Positions 47,484 to 60,122 are shown, counted from the stretch's first letter. The stretch: 64,000 bases of DNA from Aquanectria penicillioides (GCA_003415625.1 PYIU01000011.1:2183001-2247000), one strand, 5' to 3'. A program made the numbers and translations. The notes: generated by a model not told the origin, from the letters alone.

Positions 47484-47781
47484 GATATCAGCTAGTTGCT
47501 TATCAAACACCAAATAAGTATACATTTTACAAAATATGATGGCTTAACCTCGTGAACGTTCAATAAGCTCCGAGGTGTTGAAAGCATGGCAAAATGCCGA
47601 ACCTCATTTGTAATATTCTTGTTTAAACTTCCAAATCATGGCGATAGACCTCTGCGCCATCGCCAGTCCTCGCTCCAGCGATCATCTGCAAGGAGGCCTA
47701 AAGTTGATGAACAAAAATTACCCCAGTAACATTGAATTATACCATTGGAATTTGAATATCCAGATATGTTACGTTGCCTAC

Positions 47782-49827
47782 TTATTGGTTGTCCCATGAA
47801 CCTGCCAGACGAACTTCCATGGTCGCTGAAAGTCCTCCTTGAACAGCTGCTATGGCCTCCGGGAGTAGTCTTGTGAGATCCCGAGCACTAGAAACTACTC
47901 CAGCCCACGCTTTTCCACCAGCAGCAGCCTTTGCAATACCAGAATAATCAGGTGTCGGCGAAAATGAGATGTTGAGCTCTTCATTCGACACCTTAGATCC
48001 ATAACCATTAGGGTGAACGAGCTCCAGGGAGTTGCGAGGAGCATTCCAGCCTATTTTATTGGTTAGTTTCTAATGACAGCTATTTTTTTCAAATCGAGTG
48101 ATCAAGAATGTGAACAAACCTTTGTTGCTCAATACAATCGTCAGAGTAGGCAGCGAATACCTTCGCGCGATCCAGTAGACGGTTCCTGGGGAACCAAACA
48201 TATATGTTCCGTCTCCAACAATTTCGCAAACAAACTTACCTTTACCGGATCCGCCAGCGACCCAGTCTGAAGCAAGCTTGACGCCAATGGTGCCTCCGCC
48301 AGACCATCCGAGACCACCACCTCCACCGTTGACAAGCTGGCCGGGAACATCAACTTGAAGTTGATCATAGACAAACATGGCGTTGGTCACAGCCTCAATA
48401 CACCAGATTGTATCCTGCGGACATTTCTTCTTAAGCTCAGAGCAGAGATAAGAGCTGCTGGGCGACAAATCATCGCTCAGCGGGGGCGCGGCAAGCTTGG
48501 CAGCCTTCCCCAATTCCAGGCGGCGGTCCTCCGCGAGTGCGGCCCAGCGAGAGATGTATGGCTCGCTTTTAGTCAGCTGGGAGAACTTCTCATGTGCTGT
48601 GATGTATTTATTTAGCTGGCTCAAAGCTGTGCAAGAGTCCGCTTTGTATCGCTGGAAGGCCGGAATATAGTGTAGCGGCATATTCTGCTTGAGAGGGTCG
48701 ATATCAATGTGAATAATCTTGGCGTCTGCCTTGATCTTGCACTGTGTCGGAATCCAGGGGACGTCACAGTCCAGGATAATCATAACATCGGCTTCCTGGA
48801 TACTTTGATGTTTCCCAATCCTTACCCCTAGGGAAGCTCGGTGGGTGTACGGAAAGCAAACATCGCTTCCAAGGGTATCGAGAACACGGGTACCCGGAAT
48901 TGCTTCGACCAGCTTAACCAATTCAGGAACAGTAGCGTGGTTACGACCAGAATAACCTGTAATGATTAGAGGCTTTCGAGCTGCAGCAAGGAGTGAAACG
49001 ATCATCTCAACTCCCTCTTGCGGCAGTGCTGCTGGAGCAATAGGCTCCCAAAGTTGTTGGTCCAGATAGTACGGCGTGATATCCTCCTCCATGACTTCTC
49101 GGGCACCGACCAAATAGGTTGGGCCCTTTGGGTCGCTTCTTGAAAACTGGAGAGCGCGATTAACCATCTGTTTCACATTCTTTCCTGTTTTGAATTCACC
49201 CGTATATCTGCAGAACTGCGATACGATTTGCTTTTGGTCTGGAGCATCTTGAAGCCAGTGGATGTATTCGGTTCGGGAGCCACGCATTTCTCCCTCCAAG
49301 GTGAATGGCGAAAGGCCCGCGAATACGAGAACTGGGCAACGTGCAACTGAGGCATTATGCATCGCGCATCCAAGCATTTGAGTGCCGACGTCAACATGAA
49401 CTAGCACGCACTGGGGCTTTCCGATGAGGCGCGCAAATCCGTCTGCCATAGACATGGCTACCATCTTTGCAGCAAATTAGTTTGCATATCGTTCTTCTTT
49501 TTTTCAAGGCCGTGGCTTACTTCATGCGGGCAGGTGATAACTCTGGGAAACTTGGTGCCTCGAGGAGTAGTCCCTTTTGCCAGCGCCTCCATAATAGCGG
49601 GATGATCTGAGCCCAGGTTGACAAATACATGGCTAACCCCGGCCTAGAGTTTATCGTGTTAACACATGGCAAATAGAGTAATATTCCATCATTGCGTTTG
49701 CACCTAAGATGCGTCAAGTACTCACCTCAGCAAGCGCTTCGAAGAAAGCACTAGATGCAGAATATGTTTCCCTATGATTCCATTTAAGTCGCAAGGCTCC
49801 ATAAGGAACTCGCGTGGTTACTTACAT
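47782..49827 (-). CDS. ThDP-dependent 2-oxoacid decarboxylase-like enzyme
   Basis: Five exons (49827-49826, 49771-49726, 49643-49521, 49464-48120, 48050-47782) sum to 595 codons, giving 594 residues. The N-terminal PYR domain carries the ThDP-activating Glu in TCPHE at about residue 57. The central domain and the C-terminal PP domain follow, the latter with GDGTYMFGSP and, about 26 residues on, NKGWN, where splicing joins K-G to W-N. This is the ThDP signature of acetolactate synthase, benzoylformate decarboxylase and relatives. The start codon is split: only AT lies in the first exon, G in the second, and the frame upstream has a stop but no other ATG. Beside a mandelate-type dehydrogenase, a benzoylformate decarboxylase-like role is plausible but not shown. 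The gene appears intact. Confidence 0.85.
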
Positions 49828-52500
49828 TTTGCTGATGTATTTGATTGTGTCAATGATAGGATCGTATCACAATTCAGCACCCTGGAACACTGAAATTGAA
49901 TTGTCGGATACTGTTTTATTACCAGAAGCCTGCCCATTCAATGATTCAGAAATGTCAAATGGAAGTGCCTTATCATCCTTTATTCCGTGACAATTTTACT
50001 AGAACTAAGGATTACCAACGCCAAATCGCTTTCCGGGTGCTAGAATGCACCTAACACTTGGTGGAGAGATCATATCGGAATGCCGGAACAGCGGAACCGG
50101 CACCTCCGTAACTTCTTTGGTGCACCATCCGGCATTAGTTTGCAAAGCGCAGCTACTAGATTTAGAAGCTCCGGTGCCGCATTCTTGACTTAGACAAAGT
50201 TGCCTTGCTTATTTTGGAGATGCTAAGATATTCACCTACCTCACCTCTGCCTTTGGCTGAGGCGCCGGTCCCTCCCAGATCCATGCCATATGAAAAAGTT
50301 CAAAGATCCTCGACGTCCCTCCAAGATGATGGAACTCCATCTTCAATATAAAATATTGAAAACCTTTCGACCTGTTGCAGCTCATATGTGAAGCATGTGG
50401 TCAATGGAAGAGGACCAAGCTAGTATTTTAGTTTTTAGGATGCGTCATAGTCTTGTCAGAACTCTCAGAAGACCTCCATGCTTTCAATAATATTTCATAG
50501 CAGTCGATTTTCTTTCAACATTATATGCAGGCGCAAACTATGTGGTGGCTTCTATTTCTCCTTAAACCTTGAATCTGAAATATCCCAGTGCCCCCTATTC
50601 TTCTCGTTATAAAGCAGCCTGGCGGCCACATTGTGCGACCAACCCATGATCACATGGGATGCTATAGGGTAGGCAACTCAACCGTGCCTCTTGGCGGCTT
50701 GATGCATTGCAACAAAGTGCACATTTGCCCTGTCAGCCATTCGCTACGTCACAGTCACACTAAAAAGTGCATTTTGTAGCCACTGGCCCTTTGACACGTA
50801 TTTTGTGGATGCCTAGAACGCCCCAAACCCCTCTTTGAGGCTGAATGCTACAAAACCATGTGTCACGGCAAGGGAAGTGTGTGCAGGTTGTCGATTCAAG
50901 GCTCGTTCGATCAGCCCTCCAAGTAAACTTTCTGCCACTGCCCTTGGCGCGAGGTTTTTTCTTTCTTTTCAGCTCCTAGTTTGCAAGAAACCAGATTCAG
51001 TGTTTCTGTGTCACCCACAACATGAGTTACCAGTTTTACTGGTACTCCTATTACTACCCCCAACCAGTTAGCTGGGTCCTCTCCTCTCCTCCCCCTGCTC
51101 AGGTTTGGGTGCCGACGGTCTCGTATCCGTACCATTATACACAACACAATATCCAGGTTTTTCGTATCAGCCCCAGTCCGCATATAAACTTTCTAAACAT
51201 TGATAGCATTACTCACCGTCGATCTCGAATCAAGAACCTGAGAGTGGATACTGCTGGTTGCTATGCTTCAAGGAGGAGTACTGGGACACACTTAAACAAT
51301 ACTTTGGACCGAATTCAATCACGCAAATCAATACTCCCTCGGATGCCTTGCGAGCGTACATGTATGCTCACCCGCATATCGTGTCCACGAGACAAGATCT
51401 TCACTGGCAAATTACAGGCCCAAACTTTGGCCATATATCTCTAGGAGGAAACTTATCCGCTTGGGATATTGCGAATAATTGTATATGAAAATTCGATCCC
51501 CAGTCAGGGTAGGACAAGGAAATGCTACCTGGGAACTATCCAGCCACGTGCTGTCCACGCGTGATGGTCTTCGACAAGCCCTCCTGCGAGACCCATGAAG
51601 GATTCAGGCGAGGCGCGTTCTGCAAGAAAAGTGCCCAAACCATTTTCTCAGATTATTTACGAATGCCTATTGATTAGGAAAGGCGCCCGACGCGACGCGA
51701 TTGTTTGGTGTGTCACCATCACCCCATTCCGTAGACACGATTTCTCCACCCACAATTTCCCGAGAGTTACTTGCATGTTCTCATCTCATAAACAAAATTC
51801 AGGTAGAATACTCACAACGCGCAATTCCAAATAATTATTATCTGGGTAGTCTAACGGGGAAGTGGACCAGTTGATTCTGATAGACATTTCTTTTATATGG
51901 GGACGGCTGAGAGCCCAACTTTTCCAGCCAGTGACTCGAGACTTGCTCATATCATTCTTTTGCGAATTTTCTAACACCAACTCCCGCTAAAATCTGGCTA
52001 GTTGCTAATCATCGTGCCTATTTTTTTTCTTTTTGACCCGGCGTAACTAGGTTGATTTTCAGATGTCAGATTGAGCACAATCTAAGATATGATGGTATTC
52101 ACATCGTTGCACAGTAAAGATCCTGGTAACTGGAACGAAACCCGTGCAGCTGAATCAATTCAAGTTATGGAGGGTTTGCATCTAATGGTATGAACACGGA
52201 ATGATGTGGTAGGGCCAATCTAAAGTGTGAGCTAAGCTAATTAGCTGCTATTAAATTGCATTTGAATTTTTGATTAAATATTTCTGCCCACCCTAGATTA
52301 TAGCTGCCCCAGACCCCTGATCTTATCCTACATAGTAACCCCCCCTGCACTCACAACCCCACTCTAGTTTCCAGTATTGGAGCTACCCATACAAAATTCA
52401 CCTGGATAGCAAAATATTTTCAGTTAAAGGACAATTTTCATTAAGTGGGGCTCCAGTTACTAAGATTTGTGTTGTAGATTGTGTTAGCTAAGCTGACTGC
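49828..52500. other. long intergenic region, ThDP promoter at left
   Basis: 2.67 kb. At its left end three CGGAA boxes at 50076, 50084 and 50092, exactly 8 bp apart, lie about 250 bp upstream of the ThDP gene. Around 51,022-51,488 two overlapping frames encode Tyr/Pro-rich and then mixed sequence (EEYWDTLKQYFGPN), perhaps two exons of a small unknown gene, but I could not find a splice join that keeps phase. No transposon ends seen. Confidence 0.45.
50076..50096. promoter_or_regulatory. triple CGGAA direct repeat, 8 bp period
   Basis: CGGAA starts at 50076, 50084 and 50092 on the plus strand, upstream of the ThDP-enzyme gene on the minus strand. Regular spacing of CGG triplets (CGG-N5-CGG) is a form recognised by some Zn2Cys6 proteins as direct repeats. 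The regulator is not identified. Confidence 0.4.
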
Positions 52501-54447
52501 TCATTAAACGAAAAGGGGCAATGTGTTGCATTGGATTTCGTGGATTACCGATTTGCTTCCCAAGCCAATTACGTGTTCGATCAGTTTGGTGAGCCGTCAA
52601 CCACCGGAGCCAGTTTGCCAGACGGTTGTAATACACCCAGGAGGGGTTTCATTGAGGATATTCTTCTCGAAATGGCTCCCTTCAAAGATCCACTCTTCTC
52701 CTTGTACACGCTTGTTGGACTGATATGCACCCTCCAGCGTGTGCTCGTATCTGCTTCCAACGCCGCTACACTAGACGACCTGAAGCAGATATTTCCTGAC
52801 GAAGCTCCATTGACAAATATTGAGCCTAAATATGGCCACGTCAGATTTACTAATTACCACCATCCCTCTGAGTCTCACCGATCTGGAGCGCCGTATGCAT
52901 CCTTGCTAATGTCTGGTGACTCGTTTGCAATCGCCTCGTTCAAATCGCGAAGCTCTGAGCCGGAACCGTTAGCTTTCCTCGACTGTCCTCCTGATGTCCT
53001 GGATCATCGTTATGACAAAGCCCACGCAGCCAGAGTTGTTTGTCTCGGCAATGACGTGGAGGGCTGTTTCCGAGTCATGGAACAAGGCGTGGAGGGAACC
53101 ATCATCCAGATGCCAGAAAACGTAGGATGAGAGTCGTTTCTAATTACATGAACCAGGATTAATAGGCTGTGATAGTGCGCTCATAATACCTTTGCTAGGG
53201 CAATATCCTTAGTTACCTCTGAAGGTGAGCTTCAGGTTACTCTACATTCGCAGTCATCCTGATTAGAAACAGACCAACATGTACCGGATGTTTATGGGCC
53301 CCCCACCTCAGAAGTCTTTGATCTCAGGTTTGACTTTGACATCAGTCTCGCCAGGAAAGACGCGGGGAAAATTGCGCTTCAGATGGATTATTCAACTACA
53401 CCATTTAACTGGACTAATGACCCGAATTCTGCTGCTTTTCAATCCACAAATAGCGAAGAACAATACCCTTCGTCGTTTGAAGAGTTTGAGACCGATTCAG
53501 AGCAAGGAGACCTTCGTCGTTCACTTGATCGAGATTCGATCTATGTCAAACGAGACCTAACCACGTCTTTGTTCCATGAAAAGAGGCAGTGCAATACCGG
53601 AGGCGATAATTGCAAGGAAATGGAGGATAGAGAGATCCGGGCCGGCATCGTCGGGAATATGACTGCCGGGATCAACTATTTCGTCTCCATCCTAGTGAGT
53701 CATGTGTCTAGCACCTGGTTGATAGGCGGAGAGAAAACTCACAAACACAGGCAACTATTGAAAATGGCAACTTAAAAGTGGAGGATGCACGTGGGCGACT
53801 AAACGTTACGGGAGAAACCGACCTAAAAATGCTAGTAGCAGGAATTGGAAGATTCGACATCTCCAAGGCAGATCAAGGCAATCCCGTCATGACGCATGAC
53901 GAGCCTATCAGTATCCTCAAAGAGAGTGATGAGGTTGCAAACCCAAATGCCTGGATATCATTTGATCCCTACTACCAAATTAGCTATTACTTGGCCACGC
54001 TGAAAGGCGTGGGTTTGAGAGATTACTCTCGTTCAAGCGCGACTATTATTGGGCGTCAGAGCGCTCGCGTTGTCACTGATCTGGCATCCCAAGCTGCCGT
54101 GTTTCCACCTCTGAATCAAACGTCACCAGTCAATACCGGCATCGTGAGCAACATCTCAATTCCCTCTGATGATATTTTATATGGAAGTTCAAAGCTTGGC
54201 GGTACGTTTGAGCTAGGCCTCCGTTTAACATTTGGTCTGCGATTGGATTTCTCGCCTGCCCACAGCTTGGCTAATTTTAACGTTGTTCTCCCGGATGTAA
54301 GCGATTCTTTCCGGCCATAAATGCATTCAGTTAACAACGATCTAGATTGCCCTTGTATACGACACTGTCGTAGGACTAGGCAGCCAACCTGAAGATCCGC
54401 ATGAAAGGAAGATGACTTGCGGATTCTATTACGTTATGTACGCTTGA
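52501..54447 (+). pseudogene. remnant of a subgroup C GH18 chitinase (C-terminal half)
   Basis: Three blocks in order match the long non-catalytic C-terminal region of killer-toxin-like fungal chitinases. 52,523-53,130 has LDFVDYRFASQANYVFD and, near its end, ARVVCLGNDVEGCFRV. 53,279-53,700 has YRMFMGPPP and then, in another frame, FDFDISLARKDAG. After an intron (about 53,697-53,751), 53,752-54,320 has ATIENGNLKVEDARGRL and FDPYYQISYYLATLKG. A stop at 53,128-53,130 and a frame change near 53,330 break the reading. The LysM, chitin-binding and GH18 catalytic domains that should precede are absent from the 1 kb upstream. The end may extend through one more intron to 54,447. So this is a truncated, decayed copy with no chitinase activity expected. 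Confidence 0.75.
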
Positions 54448-55600
54448 GTTGAATTGAAATGTGGAGAAGCGAAAATGCTGACAGAACCAGAAATGAAGTT
54501 TACCAACGCGCGGAAAATGGGTGAGCATACGAAGAGTACTAAATTCATGGAATAAAAACTTATCAAATCAACAGAGAGCAAATAGGGTGGGGTGATGGTA
54601 ATAAAGCCACTCTTGGCTCCGGCTGGGTGAGTGTATCTATCCTTATTGGATCAAATGGCTTTTAATACATAATAGCAATATCCCCACGTTCAGTGTTACT
54701 CAAACGACCCCCATTATCGATGAAATAACGTATCATTATTGCTTTACGCCGCGTTAAAGTCTAGAGAAATGGAATCCTAACGTGTTGACTCCCAGGCTGC
54801 AAGTCGTTGGGCAATAGGGTACAATGGTAGATGAAATATCGACCAGAGGCCTGGAAGGAAGATTTCGTAACGGGCAAGTTTAAGTGCATTGTGGTGCGCA
54901 CTTTGCACCACAATATCGCAACTGCGTTGAGACCATAACTCACTTCGTCATTGATGTCTTTGGGGGCTCCTCACCTTACCCCAATCTGCCAGATTTTATC
55001 TAAATGGAAGAAGCACTGCAGAATGTGTCCGCCATGAAACCCCTCAAAACATCTCTCTGTCTGTTCAAAATTTCCAGCAACCATGTACGCGTAGATGAAT
55101 ATTAATCAAGAAACTAGTGAGAACTAATGGGAGACAGAACGTTAAGTGTTATAAGTTGAGAAAGCAGCGCGAATTATATCATTGTGTCAATCTGGAGTGA
55201 TTCACTGAGCTCAATTTTTCATACTACTTGTAAATTCATCAATTAAGTTAATTATCTAGCGTTAGTGCCTTAGTAAGAGGGCTTTTGCTTTGCGTTCAAC
55301 GAATCCATATAGTAATAATTTTATATTAAGCTCGACTTATTGTGCAGTTCACTGTGTATTGATGTGACGGAGAAGTCAGGGATTTCCGGGTTCACAATCC
55401 ACTTACTTTCGCTGTTTAATTATCGAGTTCATTGTTGAGATTCAAATATACGTGCATAAAGGAGTCCTGTGTATTTCATGAACCTGCATCTTAGATACAG
55501 ATCAAATAGTGAAGCCATCGAGCACAATGGTCAACCTAAGGAACTACAACTAAACATTCCCATTCACACGTAAAAATACAAGATCAATGTAAAAACCGGA
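54448..55600. other. AT-rich intergenic, no supported gene
   Basis: 1.15 kb without open frames of interest, noticeably AT-rich from about 55,100 to 55,560. It flanks the decayed chitinase remnant. Confidence 0.5.
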
Positions 55601-58046
55601 CTAGAAACCTCCGTCAGAGAAAAATGTCCCCGCTGCATTAACCGGCCATTCAAACATCAAAGGGTCTAAGTACTCCATGCTAGGGTCATTCTCCAAGCCA
55701 GTGAAGGAGAAGCCTGGCATAGCGTCGGAAGACCCACTTGTGTTGGTACAGGAGATATCAATAAACGAAAAATCGTCACCAGAAAAGTTGGGGAAGGGCG
55801 CGGTCTGTTGTCGATCTACGGTTTTGACTGTCATCTCGGGCTTCTTCACAGGGCCGTTACGAGTGGCTGATCGCGTTATGGTGGCAGTTGGGAATGGATT
55901 TTCAGGCCCCTCTTCACGAGAAAGGATTCCCCAGCGGATAAGCGGTTCTCTCATTGACGTCAATTGTTTCCAAAGCTTCCGCGACACTCGAGAGGACTTG
56001 CTGTAGGCGGCTGAGAGGCTCAACGCCATTTCAAAATTTCGGCTTACCGACTCTGAGTATTGCGCTCCGAAATGTGGAGAGAAACTGATTCGGTTTTGCT
56101 CAGTATACGACACAATCAAGAATAATAGGGCGCAAGTTGAGGCGAGGAAATGTTGGAAATGGGGATGCTGCTTTCGATAAATGTCGGTGCTTCTTTCCAG
56201 AATACATAAGATGCTGATGGAATCGGACACAATCTCCAGACCCGGTTGAATCTTCTTGTTTGCGAGAGAGTTGGATTCTGAGAGGAAAAACGGGCGCAGT
56301 AAAATCCCACGGACCGCATTGGCTCGAAGATAGAGCACCGTAGTCCACGGCGGTGGCTTGGCTGATGATGATGCCCACTTCTCTGGGTGAGTGAAGTTGT
56401 GCTTCTTCAGTGCGCGTTTTCTCCATTGTTCAACCTGTAAATTTGTAACCTCCAGCGAGTCTTCGTCCTGGCATGTGCCTCCTCCCGCTACACGAGAGAT
56501 TGGCTCATTGAATTTGTGGCTCATGAGAGTAAATGCCATCATTGCTTTCAAATACGGAGTGTGTGCCTGGGACGTTGAGCGTCAATACATCACGCACATT
56601 TCCTCGGAATGCTTGGTGAACACATACCAAAGATACCCGAGCCATGTCGAAGTCGGATTCCTGGAAATTTGAAGGAAGACCAGCGGCTGCACTCCACTGG
56701 CGATCAAGGACAAGGATGCTACATGACAGAATTGCCACTTCCTCTCGTTGTCGATCGTTCTCAAGATAGTGTTGAGAAACATCACGGCTGTGCAGTCCCA
56801 GTTCCATGGCCATCCGGCCAGCTAATCCACATGTGCGCCATGCAAGGCGGAGCCTGCACTTGAAGAAATGATAGAAGCCCTGCGTGCAGTGGTTTAGCAA
56901 GAGTGGATCCTTTCTCGTAGGTACAAATACGAACCATTAGAAGTGCTACAATGACGTCTTTTGTGCTTGAAGCTGGGCTGCCCGGCTTCGAGTCAACAAT
57001 GTCTCGACAGTAGTTGTGCAGGTTTGTGGCGACATTGGATGTGGATGTGGACTCGGCGGTGAGAGCCACAGCCAGAGCCAAATTCAATATGAGGAGGTCG
57101 TTTTCGTCAACTTCAACCTCTACCTCGTTTCTGCCGCCTTTTTCGCTACAGGAATAATTGAACAGCATTTCCGCTTGGTCTATCAGGGCCTCGATGTCGC
57201 ATATCGGATGTAGCTCGCCAATGACTTCATGGTAGACACGCAAAAGGCGCGTAGTCTCAGGTTTGGTGAATAGATCGATAAATTGAAATAGAGTCGGTCG
57301 TGAGCTTTTGGTCACTAGTCTAGTGCTCACAACGGAGTCGTCGTCTTCTAAATCTAAGGCGAGGTCCTCGTCATCAGATTGGCTCTCGTCGAAGCTAGGG
57401 ACCCTGTGTCGGCCCGATTCAGTATTGGGAAATTGGCCCTCTTCGATTCTGATCCGGGCGGCGATTAAACTATAGTCTGGACTAGTCGGTCCGTGGAATC
57501 TCTGAGCGGTGCGCTTCGAGGAGCAGTTGGCACGAGGCACTGCTGCAATTTGTTTTACACGATTCGAGGGAGCATTCCTGTCAGCTGTAGGTCGAGTCTG
57601 GCTCGCCTGTGGCAAGATGCTGCTGATGAAGTCGACATTCTGGCCTTCCGAGGTCATCTTGACCTGTGTTACGAGAGTGTCGAGTTGGCCCTGCATTGTG
57701 GCCACGAGCTCACCAAAAGAAGTGATGGCGCTGGATAAATGTGAGTGCGAGACATGCACATCATTTTGCCAGGAAATACTTACTCGGGCATCCATTTGGC
57801 ATCCTTGAAGGCTGCAGGTGAAATACTCTTTCCAGATCTTGTCGTTACCATGGCGGCTCGTTGCTGTTCAGAATGAAAGGAGTAACAGCACTCAATTGAG
57901 CGCCCCAAGCAATACTCGCAAGGCTTGCGTCCATCGCAGCGACCTTTACGTCTCCGGCATGCGTCGCAGGCTCGTGGCGTGTACGGAGCGCGTCGCTTGC
58001 AGGGCTCATTTGCGGCCTGGGACATTGATCGCTTCTCGGCACTCAT
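55601..58046 (-). CDS. Zn2Cys6 transcription factor
   Basis: Four exons on the minus strand with phase-consistent joins near 57,732-57,784, 56,891-56,940 and 56,556-56,607. The zinc cluster lies at residues 27-54 (ACDACRRRKGRCDGRKPC, then CLGRSIECC), with a basic N-tail. A coiled-coil-like segment follows (LVATMQGQLDTLVTQV), then an acidic stretch (DEDLALDLEDDDSVV) and the fungal transcription factor domain. The core GFYHFFKCRLRLAWRTCGLA is rebuilt by an intron with a GTTCGT donor, and TPYLKAMMAF by the next join. Start: first ATG upstream of the cluster. It stands alone between the chitinase relic and the dienelactone hydrolases, so its targets are unclear; the hydrolases are candidates. Confidence 0.85.
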
Positions 58047-59222
58047 GACGATTCCTTATAGCTCAACAATGGAGCCACGATGTATTCGATCCGCACGTTT
58101 GTAGTGTCGTGATGGTGCTTGTATCTTCAGTGTAATAATATGATGAGTGTTTTTGCTCTTTAAACATTGAAGCCATTGCACATAGCTTCGGAGCACACGA
58201 GGTCTGGGCCGCGTCTTGAATAAAAGGGCTGGGGCATGACTTCTTGTAGAGTCAAGTTAGTCATGAAGGCCTCGGCCGGGAGGTATCCAATGTATCCCCG
58301 ACCGGTGCACAAATGAGCGCTATGGCTGCGAGTAGATAAGGGCGCGTGGGCGCTGATCACGGGGGCTCTAGCTGGCAGCTTGAAGCCATCCTTGCAGAAG
58401 TTCCATGTTGGGTTTTAGGATCAGCAGTTGTATTGCTGTGCTTATGACGCTATTATAGATGATGCCTCGAGAGATTCCCAAGATTATTTGGTGGTCTCGA
58501 TATCCTCTGCATTGTAGCTCTTTTCTTTTCCATCTCATCTATCCGTATCGCAATGCCAAATGACAAACCTGGCCCGAGGCAGGCAAAACACTCCAGGATT
58601 CAGAGTTGACGCCAACAGCAGCCGATTGCAGACGCAGATTGCGGGGTAAATCGTTGCTGGCGTGCGCCCGCTCTTCGCAAGCCAATCGGAACCGAGTGAT
58701 ATCGTTCAAATCGTTCCGTGCGATGCGAGATTTGGCTTTCTACAAGGGTGCTGGCGAAATTGGTGCTGTGATAGATAAAGATCAGCTCGAAATGGGCAAA
58801 TGGTGCGAGGATGAGGCTGCGATACGTAGGCCACTAGCCGATTTGAAGGACTTGATTAGAAATGCTACAGATTATAGCCGATGTGATATCCGACCCAAGC
58901 AAATCTCTGATGAATCTCTGATGAATCTCTGATGAATCTCTCTCGGGAAATTCTCGACTCGACCCGGTAGTAGAGGAACATACCAAGAAACCCCCCTAGT
59001 AGCTGCGCCGCCAGGTCCATCTCGCTTACAGGAGGTTACACTTGAGATTGGAGATTCGGGGACCACGGAATGCGACCCATCCAAACACTACTTGCCATCG
59101 CCCTGCTTCGCGATTAATCACATGTCCGTATCAAGACATCTCTTGAGACTCAAGTCGCAGAATAGAGTACCAATTATAGACCAACTACCTAGTCATCAAA
59201 TCCGGCTATGAACCTTACTTTA
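58047..59222. other. intergenic with a small tandem repeat
   Basis: 1.18 kb. A 108-codon frame at 58606-58932 has no recognisable domain and no credible start context; it could be an eroded gene. A short tandem repeat at 58,904 is annotated separately. Confidence 0.45.
58904..58936. repeat. 11 bp tandem repeat, three copies
   Basis: Three exact head-to-tail copies of TCTCTGATGAA (58904-58914, 58915-58925, 58926-58936), followed by a partial fourth. No function inferred. Confidence 0.85.
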
Positions 59223-60122
59223 TCACAAATAATGATTGAACCACTCCACGGCTTGCCTCAAAGCCTGCTCCTTGGCAAATCGCTGCTCCTTCTCGGACAA
59301 GTCCCCGCGGACAGCGAAGCCGTGCACTACGCCAGAGTATAGGCACACTTGGAAAGGCTGGCCAGTTATCCTAAGAATCTGCTCCGACTTGTGACGGTTC
59401 TCGTCGGGGAATATTGTGTCGGTATCAGCTGCTGCGATCGACAGTGGGCCCGTGATGGCGGCGAGTTCTTCTTCCGAGACAAAGCTGGGATGCGCAATGT
59501 ATCCCACATCGACCCCGTTCGCATAATGGCGTACAACGTACTATTTTCGTCATATTAGCAGCATTTTACATCAGACTGTAACAAAGCCCTTATAAGTTAC
59601 CTTGGCCCCAAAACAATATCCCAGGCCGCCAATTCGCTTCGCGCCGTATTTGTCCTTCAAAGTCTGAATAGCCGCAACCACAATGGGATCGACAGCCTCA
59701 GGCGTGTGTGGATTATCGCCCTTCGATCCCTGGGCAACCCACTTTGGGATGTCCGTCTTTTCTAAAGCACCTGGTTGGATGGGGTCTCCATTGAAGATGT
59801 CGAGGACCATGCAAGTATAGCCATTGTCTGCAAATTGGTCTGCCATAAGCTGGCTGTTGACCCAGATTCCAAAGACATCGGGGATATAAAGGAGGGCAAC
59901 GTCACCCCGTTGCTTGTCGGGCGATGGTGTCGCAACATAACCGTCCCATTTCGAGGCTATTTTCGTAGCCTTGCCTCGAGGATTGCCGCTGCACAAATGT
60001 CACCGGTTAGCTACAGATGCAGTGAAACGAACGACCAGTGGGTAGAAATATATCTAGCAAGGCGAGATTTACTTGTGTTCATGACCAGTAGTACAACAAT
60101 CTCCTGGGGGTTGCGAAGCCAT
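59223..60122 (-). CDS. dienelactone hydrolase family protein
   Basis: Three exons (60122-60073, 59988-59601, 59540-59223) sum to 252 codons, giving 251 residues. An alpha/beta hydrolase fold with the Cys nucleophile in GLGYCFGAK near residue 141, the Asp in AAADTDTIFPD and the His in VHGFAVRG. This Cys-Asp-His triad marks dienelactone hydrolases, which open dienelactone to maleylacetate in aromatic catabolism; many fungal members have other or unknown ester substrates. The short first exon begins MASQPPGDCCTTG, the usual fungal N-terminus. It is divergent from a second dienelactone hydrolase-like gene. Cytosolic. Intact. Confidence 0.9.

Noticed and set aside
51022..51488. Small gene with a Tyr/Pro-rich first exon
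   Set aside because: No donor/acceptor pair of normal length joins the two frames in phase, and no family is recognised; kept only as a remark in the spacer entry.
58606..58932. 108-codon open frame before the dienelactone hydrolases
   Set aside because: No domain and a poor start context; it could be eroded coding sequence but cannot be supported.
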